Shown here: positions 56,890 through 64,000 of the stretch, one piece after another
Layout: each line of letters opens with the position of its first letter
Numbering within the stretch: position 1 is the stretch's first letter
From: DATBJG01 sp963790545
GTDB lineage: Bacteria > Acidobacteriota > Vicinamibacteria > Vicinamibacterales > JAMQPK01
Direction of reading: 5' to 3'
Assembly: GCA_963790545.1 (NCBI GenBank)
Contig: CAWBPA010000024.1
Coordinates: 558,001 to 622,000 of the forward strand
Length of the DNA: 64,000 nt
Notes under the pieces: generated by a model
Databases searched by the model: none
Told to the model about the DNA's origin: nothing
The model's input: the letters and a program-made list of their open reading frames with translations, nothing else
Translations under genes and position numbers: made by a program

Positions 56890-57285
56890 GTGAAGCCTGA
56901 CGGCTCTCCGCTCGTACTGGTCCTGGACGATGAGGAGAACGTGCGCCGGTCGATGTGCACCTATCTGGAGCGGCATGCGTACGAGTCACTCGAGGCGTCC
57001 ACGGTCGAGGGTGCCGTGCAAATCATGCGAACCCGGCCCGTTTCCGCGGTCATTTTCGACGTGCGCCTCGCAGGTTCGGCCTCGGGCCTCGAAGCGCTGA
57101 ACGCCTTGCGTCGCCTTCCGGAAATGGCCACCGTCCCTGTCCTCATCATTACGGGCGGCATTTTAAGCGAAGACGAAGAGCGTCAGATCGCGCGCCAGCG
57201 CGCACATCTCGTCTACAAGCCGGAAGGCTTCAACACCATCGTCAATTTCCTCGATCAACTGACCGGCCGGGACTACAGTCACTAA
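56890..57285 (+). CDS. Single-domain response regulator (receiver)
   Basis: The 131-aa product is a CheY-like receiver: acidic pair in LVLDDEENVRR (D13, D14), phospho-acceptor in VIFDVRLAG (D57), threonine in LIITGG and lysine in LVYKPEG. No output domain is attached. A GTG at 56890 is taken as start; upstream ATG 56836 is also in frame. No histidine kinase is beside it. Confidence 0.85.
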   Translation: MKPDGSPLVLVLDDEENVRRSMCTYLERHAYESLEASTVEGAVQIMRTRPVSAVIFDVRLAGSASGLEALNALRRLPEMATVPVLIITGGILSEDEERQIARQRAHLVYKPEGFNTIVNFLDQLTGRDYSH

Positions 57286-57288
57286 GCC

Positions 57289-57314
57289 GAACTGAAAACT
57301 TAACTTTTCAGTTC
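57289..57314. terminator. Bidirectional terminator hairpin GAACTGAAAA/TTTTCAGTTC
   Basis: A perfect 10-bp inverted repeat with a six-base loop lies four bases after the receiver stop. The 57308 gene's stop codon is within its right arm. Confidence 0.8.
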
Positions 57315-57511
57315 CGCTTGCGGTCCAGGGGTGGATCCTGGTCTGGCAGGGGCTTCACGTCGACGGGCTCACCGGCACGGTGGAGCAGATCGCGACAGGC
57401 GGGCGCTCGAACATCCAGAATGGCGATGGTCCGGGCGCCGTAGGTCTCGTAGAAGCCGACGAGGCACCCACAAGGCAGGCTGAGACTTCCAACCCCTCGC
57501 AAGATTCTCAT
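57308..57511 (-). CDS. Small conserved protein
   Basis: The 67-aa product begins MRILRGVGSLSLPCGCLVGF and continues YETYGARTIAILDVRAPAC. The CGCLVGxYET...ILD block looks conserved, as I recall similar small hypothetical proteins in Acidobacteria. The CxC and later C could bind metal. Confidence is moderate. Confidence 0.5.
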   Translation of the reverse strand: MRILRGVGSLSLPCGCLVGFYETYGARTIAILDVRAPACRDLLHRAGEPVDVKPLPDQDPPLDRKRN

Positions 57512-57544
57512 CTGGGACGTTGTCTTAGACGTCCGAGACTTCGG

Positions 57545-57573
57545 TTTGGTTTAATAAACTGACAGGATAGAAT
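57545..57573 (+). promoter_or_regulatory. Promoter TTTGGT-17-TAGAAT
   Basis: A minus-35-like TTTGGT and minus-10 TAGAAT are separated by 17 bases. The minus-10 ends eight bases before the ATG at 57582, so the message is probably leaderless; no ribosome site is seen. Confidence 0.5.
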
Positions 57574-57581
57574 CCGTCCCA

Positions 57582-57920
57582 ATGCCGACATTTCTGTTGC
57601 ACTGGTTCGTGACCGGCGTGTCGCTTGCCGTGGCGGCCTGGATTCTCCCGGGCATTCATGTCACGTCGCCGATGGCGCTCGTGATCGCGGCGCTGGTGCT
57701 GGGCTTTGTGAACGCGGTTATCCGTCCCATCCTGTTCCTCGTCACGCTCCCCATCACCCTGCTCACGCTGGGCCTCTTCTATCTCGTCGTCAACGGTGTG
57801 GCTTTTGGGCTAGCCGCTGCCATCGTGCCGGGCTTCACCGTCGATTCGCTGCTCTGGGCCATCCTTGGGGCGCTCGTCGTCGGCCTCGTGTCCTGGTTCG
57901 TGGGCGCACTGTCAGCTTAA
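57582..57920 (+). CDS. Phage-holin-IV-like four-helix membrane protein (PF04020 type)
   Basis: The 112-aa protein has four membrane helices: FVTGVSLAVAAWILPGI, ALVIAALVLGFVNAVIRPIL, LLTLGLFYLVVNGVAFGLAA and ILGALVVGLVSWFVGAL. The NAVIRPIL and LVVNGVAFGL blocks are typical of the PF04020 family, which despite the holin label is mostly chromosomal with unknown function. It is followed after 35 bases by the UPF0182 gene. Confidence 0.9.
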   Translation: MPTFLLHWFVTGVSLAVAAWILPGIHVTSPMALVIAALVLGFVNAVIRPILFLVTLPITLLTLGLFYLVVNGVAFGLAAAIVPGFTVDSLLWAILGALVVGLVSWFVGALSA

Positions 57921-57955
57921 GTGTCAGACAAGTTCTGACACGTCAGAGGAGCTCC

Positions 57956-60680
57956 ATGCCAATCCGTCGCAGAAAATCTTCACGACTCTGGCTGCTTGCC
58001 ATCGCCGCGGTCCTCTTCCTCGGCGTCCCGTCGTTTGCCGATTTCATCCTCGACTGGATGTGGTTCGGTGAGGTCGGTTATCAGCAGGTGTTCATTCGTG
58101 GACTCTCAGCGAGCTCGATCCTCGGTGCGTCGGTGTTCGTGGTCGTGTTCCTGGTTCTGTATGCCAACCTGCTCCTCGCCCTGTCGAGCATCGACACCCC
58201 GTACGTCGTCCTGGGTCCGATGACGGGTGGAGTGCAGCCTCCTGTGCTTCAGAGCCGGCAACTCCGGGGGCTTGCTGTCGCTGCGGCCGTGGTAGGAGGC
58301 CTTCTGCTTGGCCTGGCCGCCTCGAGTCAGTGGCTGTCCTGGCTAAAATTCGTGAATGCCGTCCCGTTTGGCGTTTCCGATCCAATCCTGGGCCACGATG
58401 TCAGCTTCTACGTATTTACCCTGCCGGTTCTGACCCTTCTCCGCAGCCTGCTGATTGCGCTGATCGGCCTCTCGTTTGCCGGAGCCGCCGCAATTTACGT
58501 CCTTGCCGGCCTCGTGCGCTTCACGACGCGTGCAGGAATTGCCGTCGGAGGGCGTGCGCGTCGCCACTTGTCGCTGCTCGTCGCCGCGTTCCTGATCGTC
58601 CTGGCGTTTGGGGCGTGGCTCGACGTGCCCAACCTCTTGCTTTCTCCCGCTGGCAGCGGCGTCGTCCATGGGGCTTCCTACGCCGATGTCGCCGCGCGAT
58701 TGCCGGCCCTGCGCCTGCTATTCGTCGTGGCCCTCGCGGGAGCCGCACTGGCTGTCTACCACGCGTTTTCGTTCCGCATGTGGCCCATATTTGCTGCCAT
58801 CGGTCTCTATGTGATCGGCGCCGCCGGCGGCGGCATTTACGCATCGGTAGGTACAGCGCCTCGTCGTCTCTCCGAACGAGCAGGCCAGAGAAACGCCCTA
58901 CATGGAGCACAACGTCGCGGCAACCCGGCGCGCGTTTGCGATCGATCAGGTGGAGAAGCGCGCCGTGTCGGGCGACGCGACGCTCAGCAAACAGGACATC
59001 GAGCGGAATGCCGAGACGCTTGCCAACGTGCGGCTCTGGGATCATCAGCCGCTTCTCGACACCTTCGGTCAACTGCAGGAAATCCGCACGTACTACGATT
59101 TCTTTTCCGTAGACAACGACCGGTACGAAATCGACGGGCGCTACCGCCAAATCATGCTGTCCGCACGCGAGCTGAACTCGGCAAGCCTTCCGAACGCGAC
59201 ATGGATCAACACGCATCTGACATTCACGCACGGCTATGGCCTGACCCTCGGCCCGGTGAATCAGGTGACCGGTGAAGGGCTGCCAGTCCTGTTCATCCGC
59301 GACATCCCGCCCGAGTCCACGACCAACCTCAAGGTGACCCAGCCGGCCATCTACTTCGGCGAGCGCTCGAGCGGGTACGTCATCGTCAAGACACGGACGC
59401 CCGAGTTCCACTATCCCAAGGGCGACGACAACGTGGTGACGACGTATGACGGCAGCGGCGGCGTGCCGATTGTCAGCTTCTTCAGACGCCTTCTCTTCAG
59501 CATAGGCCTTCCGTCGTACCAGTTGCTGTTCAACACCGACATCACCAGCGAGAGCCGGGTGTTGTACCACCGCGACATCCGGAGCCGCGTCGAGAAGATT
59601 GCGTCATTCCTTCAATACGATCGGGATCCGTATATGGTCGTCTCTGACGGGCGGCTGTTCTGGATTATGGACGCGTACACGCTGAGCAGTAACTACCCGT
59701 ACGCAAGTCCGATTGGAGGCGGGGTCAACTACATTCGCAACTCGGTGAAGATCGTCATCGATGCTTACAACGGGACCACCACGTACTATGTGGCCGACAC
59801 AGAGGATCCCGTCGTCTTGACGCTCGGTCGCATCTTCCCCGAGCTCTTCCGGAGCCTCGACCAGATGCCCGCCGATCTCCGCCGCCACATCCGGTATCCC
59901 GAAGACATTTTCACCATTCAATCCGCGGTGTACTCGACCTTTCACATGACGAACCCGGCGGTTTTCTACAACAAAGAAGACCAGTGGGAAGTGCCGGCCA
60001 TCGACGTCGAGGGAAATCCGGTCGCAATGGAGCCTTACTACACGATCATGAAGCTCCCGGGGGCCGACAAGGCGGAGTTCATTCAGATGCTGCCGCTGAC
60101 GCCACGACGGAAGGACAACCTCGCGGCCTGGATGGTGGCCCGAAGCGACGGCGAGCATTACGGGCGGTTGATGGTCTTCGAGTTCCCGAAGCAGAAAGTG
60201 GTGTTCGGGCCGCGACAGATTGTCGCCCGCATCAATCAGGATCAGCTCATCTCACCCCAGATCACGCTCTGGAACCAGCAAGGCTCGCAGGTCATCCAGG
60301 GGACGCTCCTCGTCATTCCCATCGAGGAATCGATGCTCTACATCCGTCCTCTCTATCTTCGCGCCGCAGGTGGACGGATCCCGGAACTGAAACGCGTCAT
60401 CGTCGCCTATCAGAATCAGATTGTGATGGAGGAAACACTCGACCGTGCGCTCGATCGACTGTTTGGCGGACAGTCGTCTCCTGCAGAACCCCCGTCGGCC
60501 ACGCTCGTCGAGGCGGATGCGGCCAAACCGCAGGCGCCGGCGCCCGTCTCACCGTTGGCGCAGCAGGCCCTCGATCACTATCAGCGTGCGTTACAGGCGC
60601 AACGAGACGGCAACTGGAGTGTGTACGGAGAAGAGATTCGACGGGTCGGCGAGCTGTTGCAGAAACTGTCGAAAGAATGA
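57956..60680 (+). CDS. UPF0182 family membrane protein (one frameshift)
   Basis: The protein (about 907 aa) starts with seven or so membrane helices (SRLWLLAIAAVLFLGVPSFA, FADFILDWMWFGEVGYQQVF) and a large extracytoplasmic domain: ETPYMEHNVAATRRAFAI, VRLWDHQPLLDTFGQLQEIR, YYDFFSVDNDRYEIDG and LTFTHGYGLTLGPVN. This matches UPF0182 (COG1615), function unknown. One extra G at the GTAC near 58850 splits GGGIYAS from VVQRLVVSPNEQARE. The C-terminal tail (AQRDGNWSVYGEEIRRVG) is typical of the family. Confidence 0.92.
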
Positions 60681-60686
60681 CACGAC

Positions 60687-60768
60687 AGAAGTCAGAAGCT
60701 AGAAGTCAGAATGGCTTTCTTCCAACATTCTGTCTTCTGACTTCAGACTTCAGACTTCAGACTTCTGT
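60687..60768. repeat. Spacer of GAAGTCAG / CTGACTTC words
   Basis: GAAGTCAGAAG words face CTTCTGACTTCAGACTTC words in an imperfect inverted repeat between convergent stops 60680 and 60772, suggesting a two-way terminator. It resembles the spacer at 37016-37103. Confidence 0.7.
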
Positions 60769-60771
60769 TTC

Positions 60772-61074
60772 CTAGATTTCGTAGTCCACGACTCGACGTT
60801 CTGTTCGCAGGTCGTGGCTGAAGTCGACGAACTCCTTGTGTGCGGGATGCTTCTGATACGCGTCGAGGGCCTCCCGATTTGAGAACTCGGTGTAGAGCGC
60901 CATGTCGCTCGACGATTCCGATTGGAGAAAATCGAGTCCCACCTCGAGGTGCAGCAGTCCAGGCACGACCCCGCGAAGGGCTTCCAGCCGTTGCTTCAGG
61001 GTCCTGGCAATCTCGGCCTTGCCGTGTCCATTCGCACGATCCTTCAGTCGCCAGAGGACAATGTGTTTAATCAT
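60772..61074 (-). CDS. Dabb (stress-responsive A/B barrel) domain protein
   Basis: The 100-aa product has MIKHIVLWRLKD, GLLHLEVGLDF, SSDMALYTEFSNREALDAYQ and HPAHKEFVDF, the usual Dabb dimeric alpha/beta-barrel pattern. Function in bacteria is mostly unknown. It starts 12 bases after the stop of the TonB receptor gene on the same strand. Confidence 0.9.
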   Translation of the reverse strand: MIKHIVLWRLKDRANGHGKAEIARTLKQRLEALRGVVPGLLHLEVGLDFLQSESSSDMALYTEFSNREALDAYQKHPAHKEFVDFSHDLRTERRVVDYEI

Positions 61075-61086
61075 GGAAGAGAGAAA

Positions 61087-63531
61087 TCAGAAGTCAAACC
61101 TCACCTCACCTGTCACTGAGCGGCGCATCAGATCGCCAAAGACGTGCTGCTGCACGGTCTGGTCGAAGAGATTATTGCTCTTGACGATCGTCGTGATTTT
61201 TCCGTCCATCCACCGAACACCAAAGCTGCCATTGACGAGCGTGAACGAGTCGGTAAAGCCATGGAACGCGGGCGTGAGCACATCGCTCCAGAACGCATCG
61301 TCGGTAAAGTTGAGGGCCAACGATCCGAGAAAACGACGGCCCACATAGGAGCCGCCGATGTTGAAGCGATTGGTCGGGGGCAACGCCAGCTCGGTCAGCG
61401 GGAATGGATTCGGGTCGTCGAGCACCTGCGGGTCTCCCTGCCACGAATAGTTGGCAAACCCGGACACCTCGGTTGAAAAGCGGTGGTCAATCGACAACTC
61501 GACGCCCTTCTGACGCGTCGGCCCCAGGTTCAGGTAGGTGAACCCGGTGCGTGGCAGAAAGATCCCGAGCTGTGCCAGCAGTGTCAGCGTGGCTGGCGGC
61601 AATGGCCAGCCTGGGGGAGGATTCGCAGCGGTGTACGGATCCAGATTGGGCGGCAGCGTCACGAAGTTGATGTTATCGTCCATGTCGTTGATGTAGAACG
61701 CCACGCCAACGGTCGTTCTGTCCCGCACCACACCCGTATAGGCGAACTCGTACGCGGTCAGCGATTCTTCCTTCAGCGGCACTTGCGGCGTCGTGCCAAT
61801 CGGCAGCTCGCTGCCGACCGCCTTGACGACGAGAGGAAACGCGGAGAGGGCCGGTGACAGGGCCGAAAGATTGACCGGAGCGACCAGCGCAATGTCGAGA
61901 TAGTTGTTGATCGTGGACGGCGACCTGAAGGCGCGATTGAACGACACCCGGAGCGAATGGTCAGCGGTCGGCTGGTAGATCGCGCTCAACCGAGGTGAAA
62001 AGACCGCATCTTCGATGTTCCCGAACTTGTCGACACGCGCGCCAAGCGAAAAGCGAAACCGATCGACAAAAATTTCGTCTTGGACATAGCCGCCAATTTC
62101 ATTGCGATCTTCCGCCGCCGGCGCCAGCGTAATGTCGAAGTTGTTACGCCGGTAGTTGCCGCCGTAGCTGAGCGCGTGCCGCCCGGCGAGCACGACAGAG
62201 TGCCCGAGTTCGACGTCATAGGTCTGCGACTTGAAGTTCAACTGCAGGGGCGCCCGTGTGGTCGGATCCGGCACGAGGAGGTTTGGCGCCTCGGCGTTGA
62301 CGACGTTCAGGAACATCCCGAACTTCAGCGCTCCGCGCGAGTAAGCCATCTTCCCGTAGGCCATCACCGAGCCCGGTTGAATGTCGAACGGCCCAATGCC
62401 CGTGTAAATCGTCCCTTCGGTTCCGGCAACGCCACCGGCGTAAGTGATCCGCGCGTTTGTCAGCTCCTGATCCACACGGGCGTCGAATTTGGGCTGGCTC
62501 GTACCGCTGTTGGCGTAGGCCGTCCCCAGGGGGCCCGTGGTATCGGCCGGATAGAACGCGCCGCCGACTGTCGTCCGTCCGGTCGGATCTCGAGGATCGG
62601 GAACGATTGGAATCTGTCCGACCGGGCGCGCAAATGGATCGGAGTTGAAGTATCCGGCGCTCAGCCGATACGACCAGCGATCGTTGGCCACCTGCGACGT
62701 GCTCACGGCCGCGCCGAACGTCGCCCCGACGCCGCGCCCGACAGTCGAACCGGCATCACGATTGAACCACCCGGCGTTGAGCGTGACGTTGGTCGCGCCA
62801 GGAGTCTCGCGGGGCGACTTTGTGATGATGTTCACCACACCGGTCAGCGCGTTGGCGCCCCACACCGCCGACGCGGGGCCCCGCACCACCTCAATCTGCC
62901 TGATGTCGTTGGGATTGGTCGGCAGAAAGTCCCAGAGAATCAGACCGAAAAAGTCGAGATAAATCGAACGGCCGTCGAGCAGCGTGAGCTGCGACGTGGC
63001 AAGTGTGCTCGTCGCCTGCCGGCTCGTCAGGTTGATGTCTCGCGCCGACAGTTGAACGACGTTCATACCCGGCACGGTGCGGAGCAGATCGCCGTAGTTC
63101 TGGGCAGGTGAGACAGCGAGCACGCTTCCCGGCAACACCGTCATCGTTGCCGGTGCGTTGAGCAGCGTCGATTCGACTCGTGACGCGCTGACGACGACGA
63201 CCTCGCCGAGTCCGGCGAGAGCGAGCGTGATCGCCGGCACGGTGGTTTCCCCCGCTCCCACGACAATGCCCTCACGGGTGACAGGGGCAAAACCGGACAG
63301 CGACACCGCCAACTGGTATGTGCCGGCGGCCACGTTTGCAAACCGGTACTCGCCGCCGGATCCGGTGATCGTCGTGGCCCGGCTTCGCGGGCCGGTCAGC
63401 GTGACGGTGGCGCCGGGCACGACGCCCCCGGATTCGTCCACAACGGTGCCGGAGACGGTACCGGTTTGGGCGTAAGCGGGAACGGTCAGCGCGCAGAGCA
63501 CGCTCACGGCCAACAGCAGGCGGATGCCCAT
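61087..63531 (-). CDS. TonB-dependent receptor with N-terminal carboxypeptidase-regulatory domain
   Basis: The 814-aa protein has a signal peptide (LLLAVSVLCALTVPAYAQ), a CarboxypepD_reg domain (GTVSGTVVDESGGVVPGATV), a plug (VVVSASRVESTLLNAPATMT, DVNLTSRQ-like block, VVRGPASAVWGANALTGVVN) and a long barrel ending in TGEVRFDF. The plug motif resembles receptors for cobalamin or siderophores; the substrate is not evident. ATG at 63531 has GGGGAGG upstream. It is uninterrupted. Confidence 0.92.
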   Translation of the reverse strand: MGIRLLLAVSVLCALTVPAYAQTGTVSGTVVDESGGVVPGATVTLTGPRSRATTITGSGGEYRFANVAAGTYQLAVSLSGFAPVTREGIVVGAGETTVPAITLALAGLGEVVVVSASRVESTLLNAPATMTVLPGSVLAVSPAQNYGDLLRTVPGMNVVQLSARDINLTSRQATSTLATSQLTLLDGRSIYLDFFGLILWDFLPTNPNDIRQIEVVRGPASAVWGANALTGVVNIITKSPRETPGATNVTLNAGWFNRDAGSTVGRGVGATFGAAVSTSQVANDRWSYRLSAGYFNSDPFARPVGQIPIVPDPRDPTGRTTVGGAFYPADTTGPLGTAYANSGTSQPKFDARVDQELTNARITYAGGVAGTEGTIYTGIGPFDIQPGSVMAYGKMAYSRGALKFGMFLNVVNAEAPNLLVPDPTTRAPLQLNFKSQTYDVELGHSVVLAGRHALSYGGNYRRNNFDITLAPAAEDRNEIGGYVQDEIFVDRFRFSLGARVDKFGNIEDAVFSPRLSAIYQPTADHSLRVSFNRAFRSPSTINNYLDIALVAPVNLSALSPALSAFPLVVKAVGSELPIGTTPQVPLKEESLTAYEFAYTGVVRDRTTVGVAFYINDMDDNINFVTLPPNLDPYTAANPPPGWPLPPATLTLLAQLGIFLPRTGFTYLNLGPTRQKGVELSIDHRFSTEVSGFANYSWQGDPQVLDDPNPFPLTELALPPTNRFNIGGSYVGRRFLGSLALNFTDDAFWSDVLTPAFHGFTDSFTLVNGSFGVRWMDGKITTIVKSNNLFDQTVQQHVFGDLMRRSVTGEVRFDF

Positions 63532-63571
63532 GAGGATCCTCCCCGACGATTTAGGTTTTGCGACTGGTGAG

Positions 63572-64000
63572 CTACGCACCGACCTTTTGTCGTACGACTT
63601 CGGGCTTCCCGAAGAACTCTTCGTGCACGGCTTTGACCGCGCGATCGAGTTGGTCTGTGGTGATGATGCAGGCGACTTTCATCTCGGACGAGCTGATGCA
63701 GTCGATGTTGATGCCTTCGTGCGCGAGGGCCATGAACATGCGGGCGGCAAGGCCGGGGGTGGAAGACAGCCGTGATCCAACGATGGCAATCTTGGCCATG
63801 TTTCGAGCGACGAGCCCGTCACTGGCGATGCCCTTCTTCTTCCATTCTCGAATGAGCTCGGTGGCCCCGTCGGCAAAGTCATCATCGACAATGAACGTAA
63901 TGCGGGCGCGCTCTTCATTCGAGGCGCTTTGAATGATCAGGCGGATATTGATCTCGCGGTCGGCGAGATCCTTGAAGATTTCAGCGGCGATGCCTGGTCG
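63572..64000 (-). CDS. lysC: Aspartate kinase, C-terminal ACT domains (partial, cut by window edge)
   Basis: The visible 142 residues contain two ACT-domain segments: RPGIAAEIFKDLADREINIR, IIQSASNEERARITFIVDD, then VGSRLSSTPGLAARMFMALA and INIDCISSSEMKVACIITTD. This is the regulatory end of aspartokinase, which binds lysine or threonine and starts synthesis of the aspartate-family amino acids. The catalytic part lies beyond base 64000. Confidence 0.92.
   Translation of the reverse strand, partial: RPGIAAEIFKDLADREINIRLIIQSASNEERARITFIVDDDFADGATELIREWKKKGIASDGLVARNMAKIAIVGSRLSSTPGLAARMFMALAHEGINIDCISSSEMKVACIITTDQLDRAVKAVHEEFFGKPEVVRQKVGA

Noticed and set aside
1957..58854. Programmed +1 ribosomal frameshifting as the cause of the frame breaks
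   Set aside because: The sites lack a common slippery codon plus stop, occur in unrelated genes, and up to five fall in one gene. Sequence error explains them more simply.

Overview
The window is GC-rich DNA from a soil or sediment bacterium, most likely an Acidobacteriota of the Vicinamibacteria type. This is inferred from gene content: a VWFA-domain secreted protein of the acidobacterial kind, several PQQ beta-propeller enzymes, TonB receptors with an N-terminal carboxypeptidase-regulatory domain, an eukaryote-like Ser/Thr kinase with TPRs, DUF6152, UPF0182, and many small secreted proteins. No rRNA gene, CRISPR array or prophage is visible. One tRNA-Thr(CGT), one IS481-type insertion sequence and one REP-associated transposase with its palindromes are present.

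Layout. 0-13 kb: secreted catabolic and quinoprotein genes (VWFA protein, three related metallo-beta-lactamase-fold proteins, feruloyl esterase/tannase, PQQ dehydrogenase, serine hydrolase, pirin, PQQ propeller). 13-20 kb: a sulfur-flavoured neighbourhood (TauE/SafE permease, 1-Cys peroxiredoxin, SorA/YedY-fold sulfite oxidase, exported methyltransferase, SBP56/methanethiol oxidase, UreH/NicO-like membrane protein). 20-32.7 kb: alginate-lyase-like enzyme, Ser/Thr kinase, M20 and M28 peptidases, a haem-motif alpha-toroid protein, SGNH hydrolase, and a four-gene run ending in an MFS carrier and a PepSY membrane protein. 32.7-41.4 kb, minus strand: a CusA-type copper/silver RND pump with an unusually short adaptor and a YtkA/FixH-like lipoprotein, next to a beta-propeller and a porin. 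41.4-52.6 kb: TonB receptor, PQQ sugar dehydrogenase, small membrane proteins, the IS, the tRNA and the RAYT/REP block. 52.6-64 kb: cysD-cysNC, truA, a receiver protein, UPF0182, a second TonB receptor and the C-terminus of aspartate kinase.

A striking property is that thirteen or more otherwise well-conserved genes are interrupted by frameshifts. Nearly all correspond to one extra base, and about nine extra bases lie at or beside the tetranucleotide GTAC. Large neighbours (1046-aa pump, 814-aa receptor, 682-aa kinase) are uninterrupted. I read these interruptions mainly as systematic sequence errors rather than pseudogenes, so the affected loci are annotated over their full reconstructed span.

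Other signals are a symmetric two-way promoter that would give leaderless mRNAs on both sides (10.8 kb), several sequence classes of GTAG-footed REP palindromes, a cloverleaf-like repeat before truA, an APS-kinase domain that has lost its lid, and intergenic spacers between convergent genes made of short word-like repeats that fold into hairpins.
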